64,000 nt of DNA from Paraburkholderia sp. PGU19 (GTDB lineage Bacteria > Pseudomonadota > Gammaproteobacteria > Burkholderiales > Burkholderiaceae). Each line of letters opens with the position of its first letter. Positions within the stretch are counted from its first letter, which is position 1. Of the stretch, positions 26,319 to 34,405 are shown in pieces. Below the pieces are notes generated by a model that was not told the DNA's origin, made no database searches, and saw only the letters and a program-made list of their open reading frames with translations. The stretch spans positions 2,643,318 through 2,707,317 of the forward strand of contig NZ_AP023180.1 in NCBI RefSeq assembly GCF_013426915.1. Reading direction: 5' to 3'. Made by a program: the position numbers and the translations under genes.

Positions 26319-26747
26319 TTATCCAAGGATCAGTTTCGGATAACGCTTCGGCGGCTTGTCTTCCAGAATGTCGCGTCCTCGCGCAGTGTCGGCGTAGAGG
26401 CGTCCGTGAACGATCCGGCCGTCCCGGACCTTGAACAGAAACAGATGTTCGTTTTCCATCAGATAACCATTGAGCGCTTTTGCCCGCGTGAGGACAGGGA
26501 CGATGATGTAATCGTCTGCTTCGAGGACTGCTCTGGCGTCGTAAGTGAAAGTCTCCCACTTCTCATAAACGTGCTTCCAGAAGGCTAGAAACTCCTGCTT
26601 TCCCTCGTAGGTCCCGCCATAAGGCAGCGAATCGGAGAACTCGAAGACGACATCGTCGTCAAGTAAGGCAACGAGGTCGGTCTTGTCGTTGAGCTCGAAT
26701 CCGCTGAACGCTTTCCGGCATGCCTCGACGATATGGGGATGTTTCAT
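26319..26747 (-). CDS. Nuclear transport factor 2-like (SnoaL-type) protein
   Basis: Protein of 142 residues with the cone-shaped NTF2/SnoaL fold pattern. VEACRKAFSGFELNDKTDLV, ALLDDDVVFEFSDSLPYGGT, YEGKQEFLAFWKHV and ENEHLFLFKVRDGRIVHGRL match the ketosteroid-isomerase-like superfamily. Such proteins can be isomerases, cyclases or ligand carriers; the substrate is unknown. AGGAGACACGT precedes the start. It follows the MarR gene on the same strand with an operator-like palindrome between them. Confidence 0.85.
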   Translation of the reverse strand: MKHPHIVEACRKAFSGFELNDKTDLVALLDDDVVFEFSDSLPYGGTYEGKQEFLAFWKHVYEKWETFTYDARAVLEADDYIIVPVLTRAKALNGYLMENEHLFLFKVRDGRIVHGRLYADTARGRDILEDKPPKRYPKLILG

Positions 26748-26787
26748 ACGTGTCTCCTGTTTCCATTTCGGATGATGTGTGCAACGT

Positions 26788-26801
26788 TGTGCATATGCAC
26801 A
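26788..26801. promoter_or_regulatory. Perfect palindrome TGTGCATATGCACA, likely MarR operator
   Basis: A perfect 14-bp palindrome about 41 bp upstream of the NTF2-like gene and just downstream of the MarR gene. MarR dimers bind AT-cored palindromes of this length, so control of the NTF2-like gene by the neighbouring MarR protein is likely (inference). A related but not identical palindrome, ATATGCGCATAT, occurs at the hydrolase promoter at 28294. Confidence 0.6.
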
Positions 26802-26879
26802 TAATTCGGCAGCGTACCGCTGATGAAGGCTGCCGAATGGGCGGCATGCGCCGCCAACTCCTGCCCGATCGACGCGTGT

Positions 26880-27362
26880 CTAGTCTTTAGCGCTAGCGCC
26901 TTCGCCGTCAGTCCAGGGACTGAATCCACTATTCAACACGTTGCGCAACGCGTTGCGCAACGCGACTGCACGCTTTTCGCCGTAGTTTCCTTCGAATTCC
27001 TGCTGAACCGCCTGCCACATCGGAAGCGCCGTGCGATAGCGCGCTACGCCTGCGTCTGTAATCACGACCATCTTCACGCGGCGATCCTGTCCGGGGACCA
27101 TTTCGATGAGCCCGTCCCGTTCCAGCGGTTTCAGGTTCGTGGAAAGCGTCGTGCGATCCATCGCCATGGCGGCGGCCAGATCGCCAATCGTGAGCGGTCC
27201 GTCCTTGGCGAGCTTGTAGAGAATCGAGAACTGCGTGGCGCGCAGATCGGCGGGCGCGAGAGCCTGGTCATATGCCGCTGTCAAATACCGGGACGCTTTG
27301 CGCGCGGCAAGACAGTTGCAACGCCCATCGATATCTTCCAGCTGTTCCTTTTGGATTGCCAT
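26880..27362 (-). CDS. MarR family transcriptional regulator
   Basis: About 160 residues. The winged helix shows LRATQFSILYKLAKDGPLTI, GDLAAAMAMDRTTLSTNLKP and LERDGLIEMVPGQDRRVKMV, the MarR DNA-binding pattern with the Asp-Arg-Arg wing. The two Cys in RCNCLAARKASR near residue 15 recall oxidant- or quinone-sensing MarR proteins (inference). The start at 27362 is preferred to the longer frame because upstream residues overlap the hydrolase gene region without similarity. A coding 12-bp tandem repeat near the 3' end gives ALRNALRN. Confidence 0.9.
   Translation of the reverse strand: MAIQKEQLEDIDGRCNCLAARKASRYLTAAYDQALAPADLRATQFSILYKLAKDGPLTIGDLAAAMAMDRTTLSTNLKPLERDGLIEMVPGQDRRVKMVVITDAGVARYRTALPMWQAVQQEFEGNYGEKRAVALRNALRNVLNSGFSPWTDGEGASAKD
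26940..26964 (-). repeat. Tandem 12-bp repeat inside the MarR gene
   Basis: GTTGCGCAACGC occurs twice in perfect tandem (26940-26951 and 26952-26963). Each unit contains the palindrome GTTGCGCAAC. In frame it encodes a repeated ALRN-like tetrapeptide near the C-terminus of the MarR protein. The region may be prone to slippage. Confidence 0.7.
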
Positions 27363-27408
27363 GTCGTATTCGCTCGGGGTTCGTCGAACTCGGAAATATA
27401 CGCGAGGC

Positions 27409-28245
27409 TCAGCGGCTTTCGTCAGAGGCACTGACGTAGTCGTGCCGTGACGCTTGCGCGGACGTAGCCGGCTTGAGCGTTGCCCATCCAAGGTGTCGCG
27501 CGAGGAGTTGTGCCGTTTGCGCCGTTTGCTCCAGATGCGGCCAGTGGCCGGAGTGAGCGACGATCCGGAAACTCGCTGCCGGGAAGCGCTCGCGGCATTC
27601 GGCGGCGATCTGCTCGACCGTGATCACAGGATCGTCCTGGGCGCCGATCACCATGGTCGGGCCACGAAACGCACACGGCGCATTGCCTCGCGGATCACCG
27701 AGCGTGAACGCATCGTAATACTGGCGAACGGTGGCCTTGTTCATCAAGACGTGGGGCGCGGTCAGCGAATCGAGTTGATTGCTATTGAGATGGGTCGAGA
27801 ATGAAACGCGGATCTGACGCTGGACGGCGGGAGCGTCACCGCTTTCTCGCAGCAGATCGCGTACTTCGTCCGGCAATGTGTTTCCACGCAAAGGCGTGGG
27901 CGTGATCAGCGTCAACGACGCAACCTGCGCGGCACGTTCACTGGCGACGAGTTCCGCGATCTGCGCACCCATGCTGTGTCCGACCAGCGCCACGCGCGAC
28001 AACCTCATGTCGTCGAACACTTGCACGATATCGGCGACCGCCTGCGCCAGCGTACACGCGTCGTCTTCATCGCGGCGATCACCTGCACCACGAAGATCGC
28101 GCGCGATCACGGGCACCGAAGAGGGCGCAAGCGCCTCGATCAGATCGTCCCACACGGTGCGGTTGTCGAGGAAACCATGAATGAAGATCAGCGCGTCGTA
28201 CGGCGGCTGAACCGGATCATTCGTCAGATCGGATACTACTGTCAT
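27409..28245 (-). CDS. Alpha/beta hydrolase
   Basis: About 278 residues. The oxyanion segment is LIFIHGFLDNRTVWDDLIEA, the nucleophile elbow VALVGHSMGAQIAEL (Ser in GHSMG, near residue 102), the acid Asp lies in VIGAQDDPVI and the base His in RIVAHSGHWPHLEQ, so the triad is complete. It is a cytoplasmic esterase, C-C hydrolase or dehalogenase-like enzyme with unknown substrate. ATG 28245 follows GGAGACGAGC; the open frame far upstream overlaps the divergent hydrolase and is not used. It diverges from another hydrolase gene over 87 bp. Confidence 0.9.
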   Translation of the reverse strand: MTVVSDLTNDPVQPPYDALIFIHGFLDNRTVWDDLIEALAPSSVPVIARDLRGAGDRRDEDDACTLAQAVADIVQVFDDMRLSRVALVGHSMGAQIAELVASERAAQVASLTLITPTPLRGNTLPDEVRDLLRESGDAPAVQRQIRVSFSTHLNSNQLDSLTAPHVLMNKATVRQYYDAFTLGDPRGNAPCAFRGPTMVIGAQDDPVITVEQIAAECRERFPAASFRIVAHSGHWPHLEQTAQTAQLLARHLGWATLKPATSAQASRHDYVSASDESR

Positions 28246-28268
28246 GCTCGTCTCCTCGACAAAGAGGC

Positions 28269-28305
28269 TTGTCAAATGCTGGTGTCGAACATAATATGCG
28301 CATAT
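28269..28305 (+). promoter_or_regulatory. Promoter and overlapping operator of the hydrolase gene at 28333
   Basis: TTGTCA (28269-28274) and TAATAT (28292-28297) with a 17-bp spacer form a good sigma-70 promoter pointing at the plus-strand hydrolase. The -10 box overlaps the perfect palindrome ATATGCGCATAT at 28294-28305, a natural repressor site. The MarR protein encoded at 26880-27362 is the nearest candidate regulator. Confidence 0.65.
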
Positions 28306-28332
28306 CAACGTATTGTAAAGACGGAGTACGGC

Positions 28333-29256
28333 ATGATCAGCAGGACTGAAATAGAGTTCGCCGGAGAAGGCGGCGTCACGTTGCGCGGCTGGCTGTTTGT
28401 GCCCGCCGCGACGGAACGTCGGCCAGCGATATCGATGTGTCATGGATTCGCCGCCGTGAAGGAACACGGTCTTGAACGTTTCGCGACTGCTTTCGCGGAG
28501 GCCGGCTTCGTTGTCCTCGTCCATGATCATCGAAACTTTGGTTCGAGCGACGGCACGCCGCGCCAGGATATCGACCCGTGGGCGCAGATCGCCGATTGGC
28601 GTAGGGCCATCACCTGGCTCGAGAGCCGGCCCGAAGTGGACCCCTCGCACATCGGAATCTGGGGCAGCAGTTTTAGCGGCGGACACGCACTGGTGCTCGC
28701 CGCGACGGACCGTCGCGTCAAATGCGTCGTTTCGCAGGTTCCGACCATCAGCGGCTTCGAGCAGGTTCGACGCCGCGTCGCGCCCGATGCGATGCCCGCC
28801 TGGATCGCCACGGTGACTGAGGATTTGCGTGAGCAGCATCGGGGGCACGCTCCGCGTGTTCAGGCGGTTGTCAGCGCAGACGCGAGCGTGCCTGCCGCTT
28901 ATCGATCGCCTGAAGCGATCGCGTTCTATTCGCAGCAGCTGGCGGGTGCATCGTGGGAAAACCGCGTCACGCTGCGCTCGTCGTTTGCCGCGAGCATGTA
29001 TGAGCCAGGCGTATGGGTAAGCCGCATCTCGCCGACGCCGCTTCTGATGGTCATTGCGAACGACGATCGCGTGACCATGACCGACCTCGAACTCGAAGCC
29101 TACGAACGCGCGCTCGAACCCAAGCGGCTCGTGTTGGTGCCGGGCCATCACTTCGATCCGTACGATGCGGCATTCGATCTCGCGAGCGGCGCGGCCGTGG
29201 ACTGGTTCACGCTGCATCTCACTGGTACCGATGCGGCCAGGCGCGAGCAGATTTAA
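28333..29256 (+). CDS. Alpha/beta hydrolase (dienelactone hydrolase/acyl-peptidase-like)
   Basis: About 307 residues. MCHGFAAVKEHGLERFATAF is the oxyanion region, HDHRNFGSSDGTPRQDIDPW the adjacent loop, IGIWGSSFSGGHALVLAA the nucleophile elbow (Ser in GSSFSG), and VPGHHFDPYD holds the His. It resembles the YcjY/polyketide thioesterase-like group of broad hydrolases. ACGGAG just before ATG 28333 fixes the start. It diverges from another hydrolase and is followed after 46 bp by a tautomerase gene, suggesting one small ring-cleavage or ester-degradation set (inference). Confidence 0.88.
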   Translation: MISRTEIEFAGEGGVTLRGWLFVPAATERRPAISMCHGFAAVKEHGLERFATAFAEAGFVVLVHDHRNFGSSDGTPRQDIDPWAQIADWRRAITWLESRPEVDPSHIGIWGSSFSGGHALVLAATDRRVKCVVSQVPTISGFEQVRRRVAPDAMPAWIATVTEDLREQHRGHAPRVQAVVSADASVPAAYRSPEAIAFYSQQLAGASWENRVTLRSSFAASMYEPGVWVSRISPTPLLMVIANDDRVTMTDLELEAYERALEPKRLVLVPGHHFDPYDAAFDLASGAAVDWFTLHLTGTDAARREQI

Positions 29257-29302
29257 CGGGCAGACTTTTACGCCAATCACTTGAGGCAAATGGAGAACAT
29301 AC

Positions 29303-29704
29303 ATGCCGGTATTTCATGCACACATTCCCAAAGGGCGCTTCACTCGCGAACAGAAGATCGCGATGGGTAACGCACTCAACATGTCGCTGGTTGAAGCGCT
29401 GGGCATTCCTAAGGGAGACCGGTTCATCATGATCAGCGAACACGGCGACGATGAACTGTTCATCGATCCCACCTTCATGGAGATGGAGCGAAGCAGGAAC
29501 GCCATGATCGTGACGGTCATGCTAGGCGCGCATCGGCCTGCGTCGGACAAGGCAGCGTTGATGGCGACGATCACGCGCCTGCTGGAGCGGGACGTCGGCG
29601 TGTCGCCCGACGATGTCTTCATCGCGCTCGTGCCCGTCCCAAATGAGAATTTCTCGTTTGGCCGGGGAGTCGCGCAACTGGCCGATATCGCGCCGAGGTG
29701 GTAG
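29303..29704 (+). CDS. Tautomerase family protein
   Basis: Protein of 133 residues of the tautomerase/MIF superfamily type with two beta-alpha-beta units. After Met removal it starts with Pro (MPVFHAHIPKGRFTREQKIA), the catalytic N-terminal proline of the superfamily. DRFIMISEHGDDELFIDPTF and DVGVSPDDVFIALVPVPNEN match the longer tautomerase_2 type. It should interconvert keto and enol forms of an oxo acid. TGGAGAACAT precedes the start; it lies in line with the hydrolase gene. Confidence 0.9.
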   Translation: MPVFHAHIPKGRFTREQKIAMGNALNMSLVEALGIPKGDRFIMISEHGDDELFIDPTFMEMERSRNAMIVTVMLGAHRPASDKAALMATITRLLERDVGVSPDDVFIALVPVPNENFSFGRGVAQLADIAPRW

Positions 29705-29724
29705 TCAGGAAGCCGGCTTGCCGG

Positions 29725-30024
29725 TTATTTGTTGCTGCCCGCGCCCGCGCCCGCGCCCGCGCCATAAAGACCGTTGTCGAAACCGCCCGCGCCTTCGGTC
29801 TTGTGCGCGGATTTGCCCTTCGCCTTGTCGCGTTGCCCAGGCTTTGCTTCGGCGGCTTGCGGCGTGTGCGATTCGAGCGTGTGCGCAGGCGGTGGGTCGG
29901 ACTTCGTCCCCATCGGCGCGCTGCGGTTTTCCTGCGAGCCCGCGCCGCCTGACATCGCGGCGCAGAATGCGCCCGTCGATGAAATCAGGCGGCGAGAGAC
30001 GGATGAGATAAGAGTCGCGTGCAT
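29725..30024 (-). CDS. Hypothetical small protein with Gly-Ala tail
   Basis: Protein of 99 residues, not recognised. The first 25 residues (MHATLISSVSRRLISSTGAF) could be a weak export signal; the middle is Pro- and Lys-rich and disordered (AEAKPGQRDKAKGKSAHKTE); the tail is GAGAGAGAGS from a hexanucleotide repeat. AAGGAC nine bases before the ATG supports translation. Expected to be secreted or disordered; function unknown. Confidence 0.55.
   Translation of the reverse strand: MHATLISSVSRRLISSTGAFCAAMSGGAGSQENRSAPMGTKSDPPPAHTLESHTPQAAEAKPGQRDKAKGKSAHKTEGAGGFDNGLYGAGAGAGAGSNK
29738..29763. repeat. Hexanucleotide repeat (GCGCCC type), about 4 units
   Basis: Near-perfect tandem CGCCCG units over 26 bp. 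On the minus strand they encode the alternating Gly-Ala tail of the hypothetical protein. As a simple repeat it may vary in length between strains; a whole unit changes two residues without a frameshift. Confidence 0.75.
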
Positions 30025-30104
30025 GGCCAGTTGTCCTTACGAAGTGATGACAAAGGAGCAGTCGGCGTGCCTGGGGTCTTAAATTAAGCGCGTGCCGGAT
30101 AGCG

Positions 30105-31115
30105 TTACGCGCGGCGCGATGAAGTCATCGCAACGAGCCAGCGGTAACGAGCACTGCGCGTGCGAGTGGTGACGATTGACGCGCTTGCGGGCTTGTCCGC
30201 TTGCGCGATCCGTCGTGCCGGAAGAAAGCGCCACACGAGCAGAATCAGCGCGAGCAGCGCGGGCGCCCAGCGGACATCGGTGGCGACGGGTATCGGGTGC
30301 GCGTAACGCGCGTCCATCAGCGGCGCGCGCAGCGAAGTCGGGCTGACGAGCCGCCTGTAACCAAAGCCGAGATGCCCGGCCAGGGCTTCCAGATACGTTT
30401 CCCTGAGTTGCGACAGTTCTTCGTGACTCTCTGCGACGGCGGGCGCGCCGGGCTCGGGCCGCACCTGCCTCACTTCATCCGCTTGCCAGAAACCGGTGCG
30501 CACGCCGTCGGCATTGGTCTTCGGAATCGGCGCGGGCTGGTCGCCGCCGACACCGATCAGCCAGCCATGCACGAGCCCTTGCGGTATGTCGCGCACCGTC
30601 GTTTCGTTCGGCGCGACGGGCGGCGCTTCCTGGCCATCGGTGATGAACACGACGTCGGTGTTGTGGCCAAGATCGGTGGCGGCGCGGACGGCCGAATAGA
30701 TTCCGCCTTGCGCGATCACGCTGCTGTTGACCCAGCGCATGTTTCCGCCGATCTGATCGAGCGACGAGAGCAGCGCATCGTAGTTGCCGCAGACTTCGAC
30801 GGGTGCAACCAGCAGCAGCGAGCGCTGATTCGTGAACACGCTCCAGCCGATTTCCGACCCGCACGGCAGATGCTGCAACACGTCGCTCATCGCTGCCTTC
30901 GCGAGGTCGATCCGGCTAACGGGCTTGCCGCCGATTGCAACGTCCTCGACGTCCATGCTCTGCGTGATATCGAACGTGACGACATAACGGAACACCGGGC
31001 GTTTGAATTCGACGGGCGGCATCAGGACGGCTGCCGCGAGCAGCAGCGAGGCGAGTGGGAGTTGCCACCAGCGTCCGCGCACGTAGCGCATCCATGGCCG
31101 CGCGTCGCGCTTCAC
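30105..31115 (-). CDS. VWA-domain membrane protein (last gene of the MoxR cluster)
   Basis: Protein of 336 residues. An N-terminal membrane helix (LPLASLLLAAAVLMPPV, about 18-35) is followed by a von Willebrand A domain starting VVTFDITQSMDVED, where the metal site is D-x-T-x-S rather than D-x-S-x-S. VFITDGQEAPP carries the later Asp. A second helix (APALLALILLVWRFLPARRI) lies near 285-305. It starts at GTG 31115, overlapping the TPR gene stop by GTGA. VWA proteins in MoxR operons are thought to help assemble or metallate partner enzymes at the inner membrane. Confidence 0.87.
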   Translation of the reverse strand: MKRDARPWMRYVRGRWWQLPLASLLLAAAVLMPPVEFKRPVFRYVVTFDITQSMDVEDVAIGGKPVSRIDLAKAAMSDVLQHLPCGSEIGWSVFTNQRSLLLVAPVEVCGNYDALLSSLDQIGGNMRWVNSSVIAQGGIYSAVRAATDLGHNTDVVFITDGQEAPPVAPNETTVRDIPQGLVHGWLIGVGGDQPAPIPKTNADGVRTGFWQADEVRQVRPEPGAPAVAESHEELSQLRETYLEALAGHLGFGYRRLVSPTSLRAPLMDARYAHPIPVATDVRWAPALLALILLVWRFLPARRIAQADKPASASIVTTRTRSARYRWLVAMTSSRRA

Positions 31116-31672
31116 GGCAGCTCCTCCGGCTCCGCGCCGCGAACGTTGATGTTGTGCTGCTCCTTGACGTCGTTGATGTCGTCGGCGGTATCCTGCGCTT
31201 CGGGCGCGAGGCGCAGCGCGCGCTCGAGGTTGTAGCGTGCATCCCAGTTGCCGGGTTCGAGGCGCAGCAGTTCCCGATAGCGCGCCTTCGCGGTTTCGAG
31301 CATCGGCGGCGAGCGCACGGGGCCTTGCGCGCTGTCGCCGGCAGCTTCGCGCAGATACATGTTGGCGAGATCGTAGAGCGCGAGGCGGCCCGTTTCACTC
31401 GAAGGCGCGAGCCGCGACAGATCGTAGTAGAGCTTGCCCGCTTCCGCTTGCTGCCCGGCGCGCGCGAGCGCGACAGCTTGCGCGAGCCGCACGGCGGGCG
31501 CGTTGCTGTCCGTCGCGGACTTGCTCCATTGCTCGCGCTGTTGGGTGTCGATAGCGGCGATCTCGGCGTTCGCTTGCACGACGTGCTGAAGACGCACCGC
31601 GTAATAGCCAGCGACGCCGACGCAGCACAGCGTCGCCACGCCGAACATCAGATGGATGGGCAGCCGCTTCAT
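31112..31672 (-). CDS. TPR-repeat membrane-anchored protein
   Basis: About 186 residues. One N-terminal membrane helix (LMFGVATLCCVGVAGYYAV) then helical repeats; AKARYRELLRLEPGNWDARY with NLERALRL is a good tetratricopeptide motif near residues 125-155. It likely acts as a periplasmic scaffold for the VWA proteins flanking it. ATG 31672 overlaps the preceding VWA gene stop by ATGA and its own stop overlaps the next start. Confidence 0.85.
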   Translation of the reverse strand: MKRLPIHLMFGVATLCCVGVAGYYAVRLQHVVQANAEIAAIDTQQREQWSKSATDSNAPAVRLAQAVALARAGQQAEAGKLYYDLSRLAPSSETGRLALYDLANMYLREAAGDSAQGPVRSPPMLETAKARYRELLRLEPGNWDARYNLERALRLAPEAQDTADDINDVKEQHNINVRGAEPEELP

Positions 31673-32667
31673 CGCAGGCTCCGCTTTTGCATGAACCACA
31701 CGCCGATCAGCAGCGCGCAGCAGACGAGCGCCGTCGCGTAACACCAGGCGCTGCGATCCTGCCTCGGCAGACGCTCGACGAACGACACAGGCGCGTTTTC
31801 ATTGCGCGCGATATCGCTCATTGCGCGCGCAACCTGTTGCGGGCTGTCGGCCTGATAGAGGCGATAGGGCGTCGGCAGCGACAGGAAAAAGCGGTGCAAT
31901 TCGGCTTCCGGCGAATGGTCAGTATCGGCGGGGCGTACGTGCAGGTCGGGACTGTAAATGCCGCTGCGCAGATAGACGAAGTAAAACGCGACACCGTTGC
32001 GCGACAGGCCCGCGCGGATGCGCTCGCGTGCCACGTCGTCGAGTCGCGCGCCGCCGTCCGAGACCAGCACGATCGCGCGGCTGCTCGTGCGCGCGCGGCC
32101 ATCGAACAGTTCGACGGCGTACTGGATGCCGCGGTCGAGCAAGGTATCCGGCGTGCCGCGCCCGATGCCCGTTGCGGCAATCGCAGCGTCGATCACCGTG
32201 CGGTCGCGCGTGAAGGGCACGGCCAGCATCGGATGCGTGCCGAACAGCATGAACGCGAAGCGATCGTTCACGCGTTGCGCGACGAACGCGGTGATCGCAT
32301 CGCGCGCCATCTGGTTCTTCGTTTCGCCTGCGGTGGGCGCATCGGCGATATTGATCGATCCGGTGCTGATCGCCTGGTACATGCTGCCGCTGCCGTCCAT
32401 CAGAATCAGGATCTCCGCGCCCGTTCCCGTGATGCGCGTCTGCTCGCCGGACCAGCCTGGCCCCGCGAGCCCGACGATCACGGCCGCGAGCGCGATCATC
32501 GCGGCGGCGCGCCAGATAAACGCGACCACCCGGCCCGCGCGATCGTGCGGCAGCCACGCGACCCACGAATACGGCAGCGTATCGATGCTTCGGCGCAGCA
32601 GCGGCAAAGCGGCGAGCGGCAGAAAAACGAGCGCCCACGGATAGAGGAAGTCGGGCGGCGTGCTCAT
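31669..32667 (-). CDS. VWA-domain membrane protein (BatA-like)
   Basis: About 332 residues. Two N-terminal membrane segments (FLYPWALVFLPLAALPLL and VVAFIWRAAAMIALAAVIVG) precede a VWA domain with a complete metal site, ILILMDGSGSMYQ, and VLVSDGGARLDD. A C-terminal helix (CYATALVCCALLIGVWFMQ) closes the protein. Topology and gene order match BatA-type proteins of MoxR clusters. The start at 32667 overlaps the DUF4381 stop by ATGA, and the long upstream frame is not used. Confidence 0.88.
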   Translation of the reverse strand: MSTPPDFLYPWALVFLPLAALPLLRRSIDTLPYSWVAWLPHDRAGRVVAFIWRAAAMIALAAVIVGLAGPGWSGEQTRITGTGAEILILMDGSGSMYQAISTGSINIADAPTAGETKNQMARDAITAFVAQRVNDRFAFMLFGTHPMLAVPFTRDRTVIDAAIAATGIGRGTPDTLLDRGIQYAVELFDGRARTSSRAIVLVSDGGARLDDVARERIRAGLSRNGVAFYFVYLRSGIYSPDLHVRPADTDHSPEAELHRFFLSLPTPYRLYQADSPQQVARAMSDIARNENAPVSFVERLPRQDRSAWCYATALVCCALLIGVWFMQKRSLR

Positions 32668-33542
32668 CGGTGATGGCGCTTTTCCGCGCGATACAGCGCG
32701 CGATACAACTCGCGCAATGAAAATGGCGTGGCTACCGGCAACTGACTGAAGAACCGGTCTGACGAACGCTGGAAGAACTGTTCGAGTTGCGGCTGAAGTT
32801 CGCGCAGATGGGGTGCTTTTGCCGTCAGGTCCGGCACCGAGCCGGCCAGCACGACACGTCCGGCCGCTTCGTCGAGCGCGCGGTGCAGACCGCGCCACGC
32901 ATCGGGATTCGCTTCGAGTGCGGCGTCGTTCTGCCGGCCGAAGCGCGACCATGCCTTCGCAAACGGAAGCTGCCGCGCGTCGCGCTGGTTGCGCCATAGC
33001 CACCAGCCCAGCCACGCGATCATCACCGCGACGGCGAGCGCGATCCACACGGTCAACGCGCGACGCAGCGGCGCCGTCGATTCCGGCGCGACCAGCCGGT
33101 CGGGCTGAAGTCCCGCGAGGCGTCCGGCGTCGGCGAGACCCAACGGCGCGAGCGGACCGATCGACAGCGGGCTTGCCGCGACATCGAGCGTCTTGCCCGA
33201 CGCGAGCCGCAATTGCAGCGGCGGCGTCGAGGTCACGGCGGGCGCACGCGGCGAGTTCATCACCTGATAGTCGAGCACGAGCCAGCGGCGGCCGTCGGCA
33301 TCCGTGGTGATCGACGGTGGCCGGCGTTCGAGCCACGCGTTGACGCGGCCCGTCGAAGGCATCGCCGACAACTCGGCGGCGCGATCGTCCGGGCCGAGCA
33401 GGACCTGTTGCGTCACGATGTCGCCGAGCACATGGCCGAAGGCGCGCGGCTGCTGCACGATCGCAGGTTCTGCATTCACGCTTGCGCTCGCGATCATCAA
33501 GATGCATGCGAGAGCCGTCGCACAGGTGCCGATGCACGTCAT
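32664..33542 (-). CDS. DUF4381-like membrane protein of the MoxR cluster
   Basis: About 292 residues. The signal peptide (MTCIGTCATALACILMIASA, cut near VNA) leads to a periplasmic beta-rich part (about 25-165), one membrane helix (ALTVWIALAVAVMIAWLGWW, about 172-195) and a cytoplasmic helical tail ending SLRELYRALYRAEKRHHR. The position between DUF58 and VWA genes is typical. Role unknown; probably part of the membrane complex. ATG 33542 overlaps the DUF58 stop by ATGA. Confidence 0.83.
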   Translation of the reverse strand: MTCIGTCATALACILMIASASVNAEPAIVQQPRAFGHVLGDIVTQQVLLGPDDRAAELSAMPSTGRVNAWLERRPPSITTDADGRRWLVLDYQVMNSPRAPAVTSTPPLQLRLASGKTLDVAASPLSIGPLAPLGLADAGRLAGLQPDRLVAPESTAPLRRALTVWIALAVAVMIAWLGWWLWRNQRDARQLPFAKAWSRFGRQNDAALEANPDAWRGLHRALDEAAGRVVLAGSVPDLTAKAPHLRELQPQLEQFFQRSSDRFFSQLPVATPFSLRELYRALYRAEKRHHR

Positions 33543-34405
33543 GCCGTCATCTCGAGAAAGTAGCGGCTGAGCGCTTCGGGCTCGAACGTGCCTTGATTGA
33601 AGAACGGGCGGATACCGTGACGCGCGAACAGCGCATTGATCTGCGCGCGCCGCTCCGCAACGGCGCTGCGCCAGCGCTCGCGAACGGAATCGCGCATCCA
33701 CATCGAGCGCATTTCGCCCGATTCGATATCGACGAGCGACATCCAGCCGTTGTGCGACGGCGGCTCGACTTCCGCGCGGTCCCACAGCACGACGGGCACG
33801 ACCCACGCGTGAGTCAATGTGTCGAGAAGTCCCGGCAGCGCGGCAAGCGGCCAATGAAAATCGGATACGAGAAAGACGAGACACGCGCGGCCGGCAAGCC
33901 GCGTCGCGATATCACGCAAGCCGCGTTCGCGCGACTGCGCGCGCGTTTGCCGCGGCGCGCAATCGCGCAGCAACTCCGCCATCAACGGACCCATGCCGCG
34001 CGCGTGCCGCGTCGGCACGAAAAGATCCTCGCGCGCTTCGTCGTCGAATGCGAGCATGCCTACGGGGTCGCCGATGCGAAACGCGCTATGTCCGAGCGCT
34101 TCGACGAATGCGGCTGCCACTTCCAGCTTCGTGCTCGCGGCGCCGAAGCGCATCGACGCTGACACATCGACGACGGCATGCACGGGCACGGCCACGCGCT
34201 GCCGGTGCACGCGGACGAGCCATTCGCGCTGCACGCTGCGAATGCTTGCGCGCACATCGATCCGGCGTGGATCGGGATGATCGAACAGCCGCGTGTGCGC
34301 GGCGAACTCCTGGCCGATGCCGACGCTCGACCCGCGATGCCCGCCGGGACGCGCGCCCGACACCCGCACGGGGAGCCGGTACTGGAACTCCGCCAACGTG
34401 TTCAC
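33539..34405 (-). CDS. DUF58 domain protein
   Basis: About 288 residues from GTG 34405, which overlaps the MoxR stop by GTGA; the longer open frame upstream is a shadow of the moxR gene. PVHAVVDVSASMRFGAASTK is the VWA-like heart of DUF58, with D-x-S-x-S near residue 84, and LVFLVSDFHWPLAALPGLLD gives the second acidic site. DUF58 proteins accompany MoxR ATPases in nearly all such operons and may be their direct substrate-binding partner (family knowledge). Confidence 0.9.
   Translation of the reverse strand: MNTLAEFQYRLPVRVSGARPGGHRGSSVGIGQEFAAHTRLFDHPDPRRIDVRASIRSVQREWLVRVHRQRVAVPVHAVVDVSASMRFGAASTKLEVAAAFVEALGHSAFRIGDPVGMLAFDDEAREDLFVPTRHARGMGPLMAELLRDCAPRQTRAQSRERGLRDIATRLAGRACLVFLVSDFHWPLAALPGLLDTLTHAWVVPVVLWDRAEVEPPSHNGWMSLVDIESGEMRSMWMRDSVRERWRSAVAERRAQINALFARHGIRPFFNQGTFEPEALSRYFLEMTA

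Noticed and set aside
28246..29304. Upstream extension of the minus-strand hydrolase frame
   Set aside because: It lies antisense to the divergent hydrolase and lacks similarity; ATG 28245 has a strong RBS.
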